Part shown: positions 12,901 to 23,954 of the stretch, piece after piece
How the letters are laid out: each line of letters begins with the position of its first letter
Position numbering within the stretch: the stretch's first letter is position 1
Assembly: GCF_028858725.1 (NCBI RefSeq)
Contig: NC_084773.1
Location: 6,314,350-6,378,349 of the forward strand
Direction: 5' to 3'
Length of the DNA stretch: 64,000 nt
DNA from: Colius striatus
Taxonomy: Eukaryota > Chordata > Aves > Coliiformes > Coliidae
Position numbers and translations under genes: made by a program
Notes under the pieces: generated by a model
The model's database searches: none
Told to the model about the DNA's origin: nothing
The model's input: only the letters and a program-made list of their open reading frames with translations

Positions 12901-15900
12901 TGAAGAAGTACATCTGCTGGTGAAATAGTCATACAGATCTATCTGTTTGGCAACAAAATGCCTCTTCTGCTGTTTTCTGTACAGTGAAATGCACATCTGA
13001 AGCTGCACCAAATGTAAGCTTTATAGAAATGATTCGTGTTGCTTAGCATTTTAACTAGCTCTTAATAGAATCCTGATGTAAATTGTACTTCATTTATTTG
13101 TCTGCCAGTTATCAGCTATTGAATGTAAGATCTTCCAGTGATAGTGTTGCTCAATCAAAAAAAGCTACAACACTGCTAGGTTAGAACAATTTTGTGTTTA
13201 TACATAAGTGTCTTGCAGTCCATATTATACATAACTTCAATTCTGAGCAGCACTGAACCGTTTAATAGGTTTAGAAAACTTGGTGTCGCTTCATCAAAGG
13301 TCACTTCATCAGCTGCTTCATCTTTTGTTTGCTGATTGAGGGAAAAGAGTCTAAAAATGCAAAGTGATATGACATTGCAATTTAGGATAAACAGTGGAGG
13401 ATAACTTCGACAGCTTCTCTGGTGGCAGAAGTTTGGGGGAGAGATAATTACTTGACTGGAAAAATTATCTATAATTGCTGTGTAGGAAGTGCTTCTGCTA
13501 CCAAAAAATTGGGATTGTCACCTTCTTGCTGAAAGTTCTTGCCAATACAATACCATGAAGCATCAGAGTAGCCAGGAAGAAATGTTTCTTTTCTAGTAAA
13601 TGACCAACTTTATTTCCTATCATTTTTAAATTTGCAAACAAGCATATGAAGTGTGAAATATGTTTTTGCAACACTGAGTAACAAATGCAGTCACTGCAAA
13701 TGTGACACTGAAACTACCCCAAATTCATGTCATTCAAGACTTTTTCCCCTCCTTTGTTACAACAGGCAAAATATTAAGCATGGCAAGAAGTCATTCTTTA
13801 CTGGGGAGGTTATAGCATGTGGTTTACATCTTTGCTTTCTCATTCCTCAGTGGTAATTAATGGCAAGTACTGCTGCCCAAAGATCTACTTCAACCACCGG
13901 TGCTTCTCAGGGCCATACCTTAACAAAGGCAGGATTGCAGAGCTTCCTCAGTCTGTGGGACCTGGGAACTGTGTTCTTGTTCTGAAGGAGGTGAGTTGGT
14001 TGTACATAGTGGACCTGCATATAGCAGTGTATCACAAACAGTAGTGTCTCTCTGATTCTAGATGGGTGATTAATACATTTAAGCTGGTAATGAATAAAGA
14101 GGAATTTCTGTGTAAAATCAAGCATGAATCACAGACTGGTTTGTGAGTGGCAAAAAATGTAAAAGCCTCTCATTGAGCTGAGTTACAGTCAGCCTTCTGC
14201 TGCTAAACTTTATTTTAGATTAAAACAGGATAACCTGCAATTACCACAGTCAAAGCATTAGTACCTTTTTGTAGCTGTAATAAATGCTTCCATTCTAGGT
14301 AACGGTATTTAGCTTAAGATGATCCCAAAGTTCCTTTACAATTTGTGATGCTGATGTTAAACCAGGGGAAATACAGATTTTCTTAGTACAAATAGCAAAC
14401 TATTTCTGGTAACTGTAAAAATTAAAAGAGTTCTCTGTGGTTTTTGAGCTCAATAAGATTTGCACAGATTAGATGAAATTGTGGGTTTGCTTTTTAATGT
14501 AACTTAAGGGAAGGGAAGAGGGAGGCACAGGCTATTCTGTAACTCCAAAGACCCCTTGTCCAGAAGGTGTTTCACAGCAGATTTACAGGTATTTTAATGC
14601 AACAACTATTTTTTCTGAAATTTTCAAGAAGACTGGTCCTGGGGTGACTGTTACCTGACCAGAGAGGCTGTTTCCCAAGGCATAGTAACAACATGTGCAC
14701 ACTTGAGCTTTCATGAAATGATCCCTTTAAATTCAAGAACTGGTTCAGCATCTCTGGAATTTTTACCTTCCTTACCACATATCATAACTGGGAGAGACCT
14801 TAAGAAAGACTTTCTGGCACACATGCTGTAAAACAAGAGTCCAGTGGACAAGACTCAAGCTGATGATTGGAAAAGTCCATTTTTGCATGCAGGAAAGTGC
14901 AGGGGCCACCAAGATGATCGAGGGACTGGAACATCTTTCATATGAGGAAAGGCTGCTGGAACTGGGGCTGTCTAGTCTGGAGAAGAGGAGACTGAGAGGA
15001 GATCTTAACATTTATAAATATCTAAAGAGTGGGTGTCAGGAGGTTGGGACATCCCTTTTTTCTGTAGTAGCTAGCAACAGGACAAGGGGTAATGGGATGA
15101 AGCTGGAACACAAAAAGTTCCACTTAAATATAAGAAAAAACTATTTCACTGTTGAGGTGAGGGAGCCCTGGCACAGGCTGCCCAGAGGGGTTGTGGAGGC
15201 TCCTTCCTTGGAGGTCTTCAAGACCAGCCTGGACACGTTCCTGTGTGACCTGATCTAGGTGACCCTGCTTCTGCAGGGGGGGGTTGGACTAGATGATCTC
15301 TGAAGGTCCCTTCCAACCCCTACCATTCTATGATTCTAAGTACTACTTCATCTTTTCTGCAAGTTTCAGTGCTCTGATGTGAGCTCTGCAAAAAGGCAAG
15401 TGTGAAATTCTGTGACAGCTTCGTTTACCCGTGAAGGTTGAACCTGCCTCACTACCTGAAAGCAGAAATTATGCACAAATCCTGCTGATGTACAGATGCT
15501 GAGTCTTGCTAAAATTTCAACCAACATGCTTATTTGTGTTCATTTCAATTATGACTCTTGTTCATTTTAGAGTGAGTTTGGTGCTTGCATTATGTTTAAT
15601 ACTCTTCTTTTGAACTGTAGGCTTCTGAACTGCTGCATTAGTAGGAACAAAGCTACAAGTTTATGTCAAGCTTCTGATGCACCCAATTTGGGAATGATTT
15701 GAAATAAGCTTATACTGAAAATAACAAATACAGTTGGAATGCAAGATTTACACTATCCCCCACTAACTTCAGGCTATTCACAACTTTGAGTTGCTTTACA
15801 ACACCAGAGTCTCATTTTTTTTGCAGTACAGGCCTTATCATGTTTCATGAAAGCAAAAGAGAGGAGAGCTAAAGGTTCTGCAGTATGATTTTTGTAGTAA

Positions 15901-18900
15901 GTAGTGTGTTGGCAGGCAGCAAAATCCTGCAGCATTTTTTGGCACATCTTCACATGTCAAGCAGTCCCTAAGATAATCACTTAGATTTACCCAAGGTTAT
16001 GCAAGTTTTGTAGTATCCAGCCCCAGGGTGTAATTTAGTGATGTGTAATTCAAGGGCAATGACTTGGAAATTGCTAGATACACTCGTGACTCTGCAGACA
16101 AATTCTGAAGGTTTGGCAGGGCCTAAAGTGTTGACTGCTCTCAGTTTTCATTTTGGCAGTATCAGAAGGCATCTGTAATCCTGCTGTGAATGAGTGCTTT
16201 GATGCTAAATAATTTGGATGAATAGAAGTAATTTCCTATGCTACATTGGCACTTTAAAACAAATTTATTGTACAAATAATTTAAACATATTTTCTCCTCT
16301 TCCCTCCCTCACTAGGTTCTCACTTTATTGATCAATGCAGCTTACAAACCCAGCCGTGTCCTGCGAGAACTGCAGTTGGATGAAGAGGCTGCATGGCATG
16401 GGCACGGAGAGACCCTGAAAGCCAAGTAAATTCTTGTCCTGTTCCCTGCTTAGCTGAGCCCAATAGCACTGTTCTTTGCAGTCCATGCTTTAACTTCTTG
16501 CTTTTTGGAGAAGGAAAAACTTTTATAACCTATTTTTTATAGGTTTATAACCTGTTACAATGCTGATAGCCACTAAACCTCAAATCTTTATAAATATCTT
16601 TATGAGCATCTGGTGAAGTCATCGGATTTTAATGCTCCTTGATATACCAGGTGTGCTCTGCTACTGGCACATGAGCAGCTAGTGGCCAAGTAAGAGTGGT
16701 GTGTACAACATAGCATGTACACTGGCAGCCTAAGATGAGCTATGAGATAATTTAATTCACCTGAAGATAACTGTCAGTATTTTAAAGCAGAAGCACATAC
16801 TGCTTAGGTAGTTTCTCAAGACTTCCATGGCACTTCCACACAAATTTCTCAGTGGAAGAAGATTCCTCTGAAGTTAAGTTCTGGCAGAGTTCTAAAATGG
16901 CCTAGCATCAAGTCTTTCTACAACAGCCTACCCTAAAGCACTCCCTGGTTTTACTGCTGAGCTTTTTGGTTTGGGGTTTCTTTGCAGGGTTATTTTGTGG
17001 CTAATAAAAAAAGCAGTGAGCATATTTGCATATATTTGCTAAATCCAGATACTTCTTTATACTCTTGTGATGGTCTTGTAATTAGGTCACTGTGGGAAAA
17101 TCTAATCTCTAGTATGCAAGCAATGTGCCATAGTCCACTGTCATACATAGTTTTGGACATGTCAGCAGTTCTTTTGTTGGATCAGTTTCATGTGTAAAAA
17201 GGCATCTTTCCCTGTATTGAAGGATTGCTCTGGATTTGGACAATAGGAAGACCAGATGAAAGGTTAATGTAAACAGAAGATGTAGCTAAAGAATAGAGGG
17301 GGAAAAAAAGTCCATTTGGTTTCACTGAAGGTGCTATGTGCTTTCTTTTGTCACAGTAGTGACACCAGGGATGTCTGGTCTATGATGACATAGCTTTTGA
17401 TTCTAGTGCATTAACTAGACACTTGCAGGCGTGAGACATCCCTAATAGATATCAGCACGTGCCAGTAGCTGTGCTGGGAGAGTGAGGCAGAAATGATGAA
17501 TGACTCTGGCAGCTGCTTCACAGTGTGGCTCTGTCAGTGTCATGGCAAAGCTGATGAACAAAAAGAAATCTTTTCTTAATTTAAATCAAAGAGGAACAGT
17601 ATGTGGAGTCATGGCAAGTGACTGTCCTGATGAATTGTTCAGCAGTTGGACGAAAGCTGATGGGAAATGTAACACTAGTTCATTTGTTTGCCGTAGCGTG
17701 TGCATAGAATAGCTCACTAGAAGCTGTCTGCTATTGCCTTTATGAGCTGAACTGGTGCACTCCTTGGTTTTAAGGACCAGCTGTCCACATTATAGTGGTC
17801 ACTTCTGTGGTGCCCTGACAAAGAAAGAACAAACCATCTCTGAACAAAGAAAACAAAACATCTAAACTCCAGGATGGTGATTCTGTTATTCTGTGGTCCT
17901 CTCAGATGGTGTTTTATAGTCAGTGTAGCTTTGTTTGGTACTGCAGGTCTATCTCTGGTGCTGGCTTTTTTCTGTGCTTGAGGATCTGTCATAAAAGACA
18001 GGATTCTAAAGGTCCCTTCCAGTGCCTACCATTCAATGGTTCTGTGACTACCCATTTCCTGGACTTTGTCCATCCAGAAAGTTCCTCAATGGTCAGGTTT
18101 TCCCTGAGTTTGATCTCAAAGTATTACTCTCATACACCTCTCAATGAAGTACTTCTTTCCTGATGATTAGAGGACTCCTGAGTTATGGCTGTCTTTTCAA
18201 TGCTAGGTACAAAGGGAAGAGCTACCGTGCAACCGTGGAAGTTGTGAGGACGGCGGATCGGGTGGCAGATTTCTGTAGGAAAACATGCATCAAGCTGGAA
18301 TGTTGTCCAAACCTCTTTGGCCCTCAGATGGTGCTGGATAAGTGCTCAGAGAACTGCTCTGTCCTGACAAAGACTAAATACAGTGAGTAGATCACTGATC
18401 TCAAACCAAGGTGGGGCTTGGGGTGTTACACTTTGGTTTCTTCTGTCTTTGGCTGCAGAAGGAATCCAAAATACGTTGGTTTGCTTACACAAGGAGCAGC
18501 TCAAGCACTACATACATAGGCCTACAAAATAGCCACATACCAGTGTGCAGGGGAGAAAAAAATGACTTCTATATTAAGTGGTAGAACCATGGCTTAACTT
18601 TTTGGCACGTGTATAAAGCTTTATCTTTAAAAGGCAACTTTAAAGATAACTTTTGCGACAAGAACTGACTGTAATGTTGTAATTTAAATGGCATTGTAAT
18701 TGCTTTTACCAATTTGTTTATGAACCAAATAAAACACCTTCAAGTTCTTTTCTTAGGTTTTTAGGGGTTTTTTTTCAAGTAACTAACCCTTTCACACTGT
18801 GAGAACAAAGTTCATCGAGGCCATGTTTAAAAACTGAGAAATCACAAAGAGCACCATTAAATTTGGACAAGTCTGTGAGTGATGATTTTTTTGTATAAAA

Positions 18901-21402
18901 TCTGATCATTTGGGGCTTCTCAGAGGTAGAAGGAGTAAATCTGTCTAGGAGAAATAAAATTGATTAGTAACTCCTCTTCCTTAAACCAAACTGAAGAGGA
19001 AAATACAGACATACTTACTTTGAAGTCTTGCAGAGTTGGGGTTTGTATTGGGAAATGTCCTTCTACTGATTTTTCCAATCCTGATTATGGACAAACGGAA
19101 CTAGTGGCATTGAAGGTGCATTTCAACACGATGCTCCTTTCTTCTGTCCTGGTAGCACACTATTACGGCAAGCGGAAAAACAAGCGGATAGGTAGGCCCC
19201 CGGGTGGCCACAGTAACCTGGAAGTAGCCATGAAGAAACCAAATAAAAGAAGGAAGAGACGAAAACATTTTTTTGTTCATAAGAAAAAACGTTCTTCTGC
19301 TTCAGTGGATAACACTCCAGCTGGATCTCCCCAGGTATGAGACTGCTAACAACTTCAATAGGTGCAATATGTGATCTTTGAGCAGCTTCGCTTGAAATCA
19401 ACAAACTACTAGCTCCTTGTAACCCCAGCTTACAGCTGACAAAGGGGTGCCAATTGTAGCTTTTGTCCCAAACTTTTCCTCTTTCATCACTTCTTTATGG
19501 GTTTTTTTTCCTACCTCTCCAGGGCAGTGGGGCAGAAGAGGAAGATGACCAGGATGAGGTAGATGAAGAGTCTCTGACTGAGGATAGTACTTCAGAGCAC
19601 CAAGACGAATTGCTTGAGGAATCAGAGGTATCAGAGAAAAAATCATTGTCATCGTCTCCTACACAGAGTGAACTGTCTCATTCCCTGGCTCAGGACCGAG
19701 ACAAGCGCAAGAGGAAGCTCAGGACCTTTTCCTTTTCTGATGATGAAAATAAACCTCCTTCACCAAAGGTATCTTCAAATGCAGATTTTGTTCTAGCCTG
19801 CTCACTATTGGGCAGTCATAAATGTCTTGGGAGTATTAACTGTCATCCATGTGTTCCCATAAAAGACTCTGTTACCCCATAAAGGGTATTGTGAAGGCAC
19901 TACAGAGTAATTAAAAATCATTATTTTGATTACAGTCATATTACAAGATTGTAAAAAAAGACTAAACAGAATGATGAGCTTCCCATTTCCTGGCTTTAAG
20001 CACTCCTCTTGGTTCAACCAGAACAGTGGTGTGGGGTTAACCAAATCCTGGATTTAGATCCCTGCTTTACTGGCTCTAAAGTTACAGCCTCCACTCTGAG
20101 AACAACGCTGTTCTGCTCATCTCTGCTAACCAAGAGATCTGACCTCTCATTAGAGCTTCATTTGACAGCTGAATATTTAGGTGTGGGGCTGTAGAGGGCT
20201 GTGTTGGTCCATTGCCTGTGTGATATTTGGGAATTCTTTTTGTTCTGAATGGCTTGTCTAGGACATAAAGCTGGAAGTTGCTGAAAAGCTGCAGCTGGAC
20301 AGTAACCCTCTGGAATGGAGCGTGGCTGATGTTGTACGATTCCTCAAATCCACTGACTGTGCACCACTGGCAAGAATTTTCCTTGATCAGGTATTATTTT
20401 CTGTCTGTTAAAATGTGGAGTCTGTCACTTTGCCTCTTATCCCTGAATCACTAAACGAAGCTAGTTTGAGTTTTATGCTAGGGTTTTGAGGAAACAAATC
20501 CATGTGCAACTCTCTGCAGTTTGGGAGGGAAAAGTTAAGGAAATGATCAGATTTTTTCAGGCTTCTTTCTCCTTCTTCTCAGTGGAGGATGTTTTGGTCT
20601 GTGGGGCATGGTAATCCTAAAAACTATAGAGAATGCCTACAACCAAGCACCATGAAGGCAGGAGCCTGGTTTTGAGGAGATAGTTTTGCCACGTAGGTTG
20701 ACTTTTTTCCAAATGTAGGTATCAGTGTTGTACAGCTGCACAACAAGTGGACATTTTAATGTCAAAATATGACTAGGGTACAAAGGTGAATCAAGTTAAC
20801 ACTGTACTTGCATCTTGTTTAAAATTTGCCATTAAAAACCTTGTTCATCAAAACTGTAGTACTAATGATAGGTGTGGTTTGTGGTAGACATTGAGAAGAT
20901 ATCCTTTTCCTTGTAGAATCTCTGTTCTTACAGAAAGACTTTCTAAAATGACTTTTAGAAGGTGAAATGACTTTCTGCTTGAAAGTTCCTTAGTTTCTAT
21001 TGTTAGGTTGACTTTAATTTTTTTCTGTACAGTAGCTTCTGCTGAAACACTCTCCCTTAGCCAGCAAATATTAGCAGATATTTAAAGAAAGGAGACAATT
21101 TATTGCAAGAGGGATTTGGGGGTTTTATGCTGCCTGGAGTAGCATGAGAGAAATGTCTAATTCACAGATGATCATGAATGTGAAATTCCAGTAAGTCAAA
21201 GCTGAAGGAAAAGGGGAAAATAAAAATGTAAAGTCACTGTGGAGTTTTTGTCTCCTGACAGGAAATCGATGGCCAGGCACTGCTGCTGCTGACCCTGCCC
21301 ACTGTTCAGGAGTGTATGGACTTGAAACTTGGGCCAGCTATTAAACTTTGCCATCACATCGAGAGGGTCAAACTTGCCTTTTATCAGCAGTTTGCTAACT
21401 GA
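735..21402 (+). CDS. SFMBT1: SFMBT1, 3' part of the gene (16 coding exons, 5' end outside window)
   Basis: Scm-like protein with four MBT domains 1, a nuclear chromatin repressor of the Polycomb-related MBT family; the human protein is reported to bind histone tails and to work with LSD1/CoREST-type complexes (family knowledge). Joining 735-981, 2894-2991, 4005-4106, 4841-4991, 6751-6833, 8695-8821, 9509-9622, 11014-11056, 12326-12390, 13851-13990, 16316-16425, 18207-18382, 19156-19334, 19523-19768, 20262-20390 and 21262-21402 gives 2151 bases, 716 residues and a TGA, with every junction GT-AG and in phase. Order in this partial protein: end of MBT2 (1-84), MBT3 (about 92-200), MBT4 (about 206-308), linker, SLED (about 346-490), basic stretch (486-545), acidic Ser/Glu-rich stretch (545-627), SAM (about 638-716). 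The roughly 150 residues before this (MBT1 and the start of MBT2) lie upstream. Near-colinear match to human SFMBT1 from memory; SFMBT2 is the only serious alternative and fits less well. Confidence 0.97.
1024..1590 (-). mobile_element. CR1 LINE, 3' end copy
   Basis: On the + strand it opens with the reversed CR1 tail (AATCATAGAGTCATAGAA) and GGTTGGAAGGGACC, then the reversed body. On the minus strand it encodes a remnant including [13 protein letters not shown] and [11 protein letters not shown], typical of the CR1 ORF2 C-terminus. Truncated at its 5' end like most CR1 copies. Intronic in SFMBT1, antisense to it. Confidence 0.92.
2894..2991 (+). CDS. SFMBT1: SFMBT1 exon: linker MBT2-MBT3
   Basis: Starts after ACTCAAG and ends CAAG|GTAAAT. 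It encodes [18 protein letters not shown] followed by a glutamate-rich stretch and TDLFK, the WxxxL helix that opens MBT3. Phase 1 in, phase 0 out. The intron after it (2992-4004) shows nothing recognisable. Confidence 0.94.
4005..4106 (+). CDS. SFMBT1: SFMBT1 exon: MBT repeat 3, first half
   Basis: Bounded by TTTTCAG and AAG|GTACCA, 34 codons in phase 0. It contains [12 protein letters not shown], the hallmark GMKLEAVD strand of MBT repeats, and ISPATVLK. The intron 4107-4840 holds nothing recognisable. Confidence 0.96.
4841..4991 (+). CDS. SFMBT1: SFMBT1 exon: MBT repeat 3, second half
   Basis: Acceptor AACTACAG, donor CCAG|GTATGT, phase 0 in and phase 1 out. It encodes [17 protein letters not shown], then [16 protein letters not shown] and [13 protein letters not shown]. 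At the place where canonical methyl-lysine-binding MBT repeats have a WC pair this repeat has IC, as in human (VC), so this repeat probably lacks a full aromatic cage. The intron 4992-6750 shows no gene. Confidence 0.96.
6751..6833 (+). CDS. SFMBT1: SFMBT1 exon: start of MBT repeat 4
   Basis: Acceptor TTCACCTAG, donor TCG|GTAAAA. It encodes [20 protein letters not shown] and then PQSCFPS, the DWxxYL opening helix of MBT4. Phase 1 in, phase 0 out. An old CR1 begins about 90 bases downstream in the intron 6834-8694; the rest of that intron holds nothing recognisable. Confidence 0.95.
6925..7385 (-). mobile_element. older CR1 LINE 3' end copy
   Basis: Starts with AGTTGGAAGGGGCCTACAA and continues with GTTCCAGTGTTTGACCACCC and ATTCCCACGTGTCCTGTCAC, the reversed CR1 body. 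The tail octamers are eroded, so it is older than the copies at 1.0 and 14.9 kb. It inflates a minus-strand reading frame at 6787-7338 that also crosses an SFMBT1 exon. Confidence 0.85.
8695..8821 (+). CDS. SFMBT1: SFMBT1 exon: MBT repeat 4, core
   Basis: Acceptor TTTTTCCTAG, donor GAGG|GTAAGC. It reads [18 protein letters not shown], then [20 protein letters not shown], a clear MBT core with the MKLEAVNP strand. Phase 0 in, phase 1 out. The intron 8822-9508 shows nothing recognisable. Confidence 0.96.
9509..9622 (+). CDS. SFMBT1: SFMBT1 exon: end of MBT repeat 4
   Basis: Acceptor CTGAACAG, donor CAATAG|GTATCG. It encodes [15 protein letters not shown] and [23 protein letters not shown] and the closing LxPP are the classical MBT C-terminal signature. 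Phase 1 on both sides. The intron 9623-11013 contains a short TG run near 9892-9904 and nothing else recognisable. Confidence 0.96.
11014..11056 (+). CDS. SFMBT1: SFMBT1 exon: 43-base linker exon after MBT4
   Basis: Acceptor CTTCCATTCAG, donor AACA|GTAAGT. With the split codons it encodes [15 protein letters not shown], closely matching the human linker. It is short but keeps phase (1 in, 2 out) and cannot be skipped without a frameshift. The intron 11057-12325 shows nothing recognisable. Confidence 0.93.
12326..12390 (+). CDS. SFMBT1: SFMBT1 exon: linker MBT4-SLED
   Basis: Acceptor CTCATTTCAG, donor TCAG|GTATTG. It encodes [19 protein letters not shown] plus DS, matching the linker of SFMBT1. 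Phase 2 in, phase 1 out. The intron 12391-13850 shows nothing recognisable. Confidence 0.93.
13851..13990 (+). CDS. SFMBT1: SFMBT1 exon: SLED domain, first part
   Basis: Acceptor CATTCCTCAG, donor GAG|GTGAGT. It encodes [19 protein letters not shown], then [15 protein letters not shown] and [12 protein letters not shown]. The [10 protein letters not shown] motif is typical of the Scm-like embedded domain (SLED), shown in related Scm proteins to bind DNA. The intron 13991-16315 contains a CR1 copy at about 14890-15340. Confidence 0.96.
14890..15340 (+). mobile_element. CR1 LINE, 3' end copy
   Basis: Ends with GGTCCCTTCCAACCCCTACC and ATTCTATGATTCT, the CR1 3' tail. The body encodes [14 protein letters not shown] and [20 protein letters not shown], clearly the same subfamily as the copy at 1.0 kb but in opposite orientation. 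Sense to SFMBT1. Confidence 0.93.
16316..16425 (+). CDS. SFMBT1: SFMBT1 exon: SLED domain, middle
   Basis: Acceptor CCCTCACTAG, donor CCAA|GTAAAT. It encodes [19 protein letters not shown], then [18 protein letters not shown]. Phase 0 in, phase 2 out. The intron 16426-18206 holds only a short CR1 tail near 18 kb. Confidence 0.96.
17993..18048 (+). mobile_element. CR1 tail fragment
   Basis: Contains GATTCTAAAGGTCCCTTCCA and ACCATTCAATGGTTCTGTGA, a degraded CR1 3' end, about 160 bases before an SFMBT1 acceptor site. Only the last ~55 bases of the element are present. Confidence 0.7.
18207..18382 (+). CDS. SFMBT1: SFMBT1 exon: SLED domain, last part
   Basis: Acceptor CAATGCTAG, donor TACA|GTGAGT. 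It encodes [19 protein letters not shown], then [20 protein letters not shown] and [16 protein letters not shown]. The spaced cysteines are the conserved ones of SLED. The intron 18383-19155 shows nothing recognisable apart from an internal AATAAA near 18728. Confidence 0.96.
19156..19334 (+). CDS. SFMBT1: SFMBT1 exon: basic, nuclear-localisation-like region
   Basis: Acceptor CTGGTAG, donor CCAG|GTATGA, 59 codons after the split one. It encodes [20 protein letters not shown], where GRPP resembles an AT-hook core, then the cluster [20 protein letters not shown], a probable nuclear localisation signal, and [14 protein letters not shown]. These features and their order match SFMBT1. Intron 19335-19522 is only 188 bases. 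Confidence 0.95.
19523..19768 (+). CDS. SFMBT1: SFMBT1 exon: acidic and serine-rich stretch
   Basis: Acceptor CCTCTCCAG, donor AAAG|GTATCT, exactly 82 codons. It begins [18 protein letters not shown], has many Ser-Pro and Ser-Asp pairs, and ends [16 protein letters not shown]. Low complexity and charge suggest a disordered, phosphorylatable linker before the SAM domain. The intron 19769-20261 holds nothing recognisable. Confidence 0.95.
20262..20390 (+). CDS. SFMBT1: SFMBT1 exon: SAM domain, first half
   Basis: Acceptor GGCTTGTCTAG, donor CAG|GTATTA, 43 codons, phase 0. It encodes [15 protein letters not shown] and ARIFLDQ, helices 1-3 of the SAM fold. The intron 20391-21261 shows nothing recognisable. 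Confidence 0.96.
21262..21402 (+). CDS. SFMBT1: SFMBT1 terminal coding exon: SAM domain end and stop
   Basis: Acceptor CTCCTGACAG. It encodes [19 protein letters not shown], then [18 protein letters not shown] and ends QQFAN with TGA at 21400-21402. [10 protein letters not shown] and LKLGPAIKL are the defining SAM signatures in Polycomb-type proteins, where SAM mediates self- and hetero-association. Confidence 0.97.
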   Translation, partial: EIDGQALLLLTLPTVQECMDLKLGPAIKLCHHIERVKLAFYQQFAN

Positions 21403-22758
21403 GGAGCAGCCAAGTTGAAGTGGACTTTTGAAGCACAACTACAAGAACATGCTCCTTTCTGTCTATTAAAGAAAGCCAAATGAAGTTAAACTGATGCCCT
21501 GGTGACCTAAGAGGGTCTGTCAGCCTCAGTTTTTCGCTTTGACAAAAGGAAGACAACATCTGGAGCAAAATGCCAATGCAAAAACAGGGGCTACTCTACC
21601 AGCTGCCAGCTCGGGAACACAATAGTCTCTTGCTCTATGGTTCCCTTTTTTTAATGCATTTTTTAATGATTACAGAAAAGCCTCCTCTGGTGGGAAATGA
21701 CATTTCAATAGTTCTGTTGGCACGGAACTTTAAAAGGAGAAACAGATCCTGTTTACTTTAGCATGTAGGCTGCCAGAAATAACCTTTCTCTGTTCCCGAT
21801 GGTTCACAGAATCCCCTTCCCTCCCTGTGGACGAACACTTGCTCTACCACAGCACTGGCTTTGGAATGTGCTCTTTGCACATTCGTGTATTAATGTTGAG
21901 TTTTTTAATGAATTTGTTCATTGTTAGGACAACAATGTGGCCACAGGGTTCTGAATGTACAGTATAGCAAGAGTGTGGTTCATTTTGGGGGGGTGTGTTT
22001 CGTTGATTTTGTTTTTCATTTCATTGCTGTTGGGTTTTTGTTTTGGTTTGTTTTTTACTACCTCTGTAGCCTGAACAGTAGAAGTGATGAACTAAAAAGG
22101 GAGGGAACTACTTCTTCTGGACACATGGTCTGTAGCTGCACAGCAGTCTCTCTTCTGTAGGCATGCCAGGAGTACAAACCAGTATCAGTATACAGAGCTT
22201 CTGTTCCAAAGCTTTAGCTGAAACTTATATAGGCAGAGCCTGGATGTTACCTTTTTGCAGAAGCCAGAAAACTTAATTATTTTGCACTTCTCTTACAGAT
22301 GGGCTGTAGGAAAAAAAGGAAGGAAAGAGAAAGTGCCTCAGCATTTTCTGTATTTTGGGTTTCAGCTCTTTTTTTTCTTCTTCTTTGTTTTTTTTTAACT
22401 GTGAGAAGTCATTACCTTTTTGTTACAGCAAACAGTTGGGCCATATACACAGAGCCTGTCAGCAGACTTTTGCTTTGCTACCTGAACATCTTTTTAGAGA
22501 ACACACTAAGGAAACTGCAATCAATAGAGGACTGCAACTTAGCTCTGCCAGTGTTTGCATACTGGAAACTATCTTACTAACATGACTTTGTATTTTTAAC
22601 TATTTACAGCTGCTCAGGATCAGACTTGATGAAAATGGGGGGAAAGGAAAGAGGTTTATGTCAGTTTTTTTAGAGAAAATGAAAAGGACCAGAGTGACAT
22701 CTAGTTCCCATAAGTAGACTTACAGTAGGATGAACTGCTGGTTCTGCTTTTCCAGGGT

Positions 22759-22764
22759 AATAAA
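22759..22764 (+). terminator. candidate poly(A) signal 1 for SFMBT1
   Basis: Canonical AATAAA, 1.36 kb after the stop codon. No strong GT-rich element is obvious within 40 bases downstream, so it would be a weak or minor site. Confidence 0.3.
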
Positions 22765-23948
22765 ACCTAATCAGCCGCTTTCTGTAGGCCAGTACTTGAC
22801 ACTTTAAGTAACAGGGTTAGATTACTTTCCATTGAAGATGTGGGGAAACTTGCATCAGGCTCAAGATCTGCATCAAATAGGCATTAGGTTTCAGATGTCT
22901 TGCATTCATTCACTCTGGCTGTTCTCAGAGTATTTGTAGGAGCACAGGCAGGAGCTTTATGTGTGTAACTCTGGTCCTTTGTCTCCAACTACATTTTTGT
23001 AGAAAGCCCCTGGCATACTAAGGGGTTTGAGATAGGAAAGTGCTCACTGCAGGAGTTGGTTTAGGATAAACATTGGTTACTCTGGTCAAATGGATTGGTT
23101 CAGGCATCTCTTAGGTCTAAGTGATCTGTTTTTCTGATGCTGTGAACTGTAGGATTCAGTAGTCTGTAAACTAAGAGCTGAATCTGCACAGTCTGTGTGT
23201 GGCACATAGGTGTTGAAGGGGAACTCCCTCCAGTGAAAAGTGGTTAGACTAAGCAAAGCTCAGTAACTGGGGTTTATTTCTTTTACCTTTTAGAATAAGT
23301 GCTGGTCAAGGCAGAACTATTTACAGAAGTGTTAAAATCAGACTCTTTTTTTTCATTCCAGAATCCAAATGAGGATGTCAGTCAGACTGTTTACTGCTCT
23401 TGAGGGTGAGAGGGCAGCATGTAGCTAGGACAATTTTTTTCTTCTCCCAAATTGTAAGCAGAGTCTGAAAACATAATTAAATTGAAATCAAAGTGCCCAT
23501 TCTTCTTCCTTACACCAGATACATGGCCAATAAATGGATGGTTTGGCTCTTTTCATTGTGCCTAGGTCGTCTGGCTGTACTCCATTCCCTTAGGACAAGC
23601 TCAGTGATAAGCCATTAGGCCTGAAAAAAATTTTGAAAGAAACACTGCAGCTTTGCTGTCAGCATCTTGTCTTGAGAAATTTGGCCATCAGAGAACTTCT
23701 AGGCTGCAAGATGAAGCTTTTGGATGGTATTTGTCATTCTTCAAGGATTCCAGAACTCTGCTGCACTGATGCCCAGCAGAACTGACCTGCATAGCCAAGA
23801 GATGTTGCTCCCACCTTTCCCCATGGACAGATAGATGTCTTCTTAAGTAGCTGTCAGGAGAGAATAGAGCCTAAAGGGTAATTTAGTGAACCTGTTAACA
23901 CGGTGCCTAGGGTTTTAAACACAAATGTCATACTTCTTTTTCTCAGTA

Positions 23949-23954
23949 AATAAA
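23949..23954 (+). terminator. candidate poly(A) signal 2 for SFMBT1
   Basis: Canonical AATAAA (AGTAAATAAAGC), followed within about 25-60 bases by G/T-rich sequence including GGTTAGTGGG and GGCGTGTTTT. It is the best looking of the three by sequence alone. Confidence 0.45.

Noticed and set aside
14863..15258. Plus-strand frame of 131 codons that looks protein-like
   Set aside because: It is the C-terminal remnant of CR1 ORF2, not a host gene.
18728..18733. AATAAA in an SFMBT1 intron as an early poly(A) site
   Set aside because: Isolated hexamer in AT-rich intron with strong downstream exons; no other support for premature ending.
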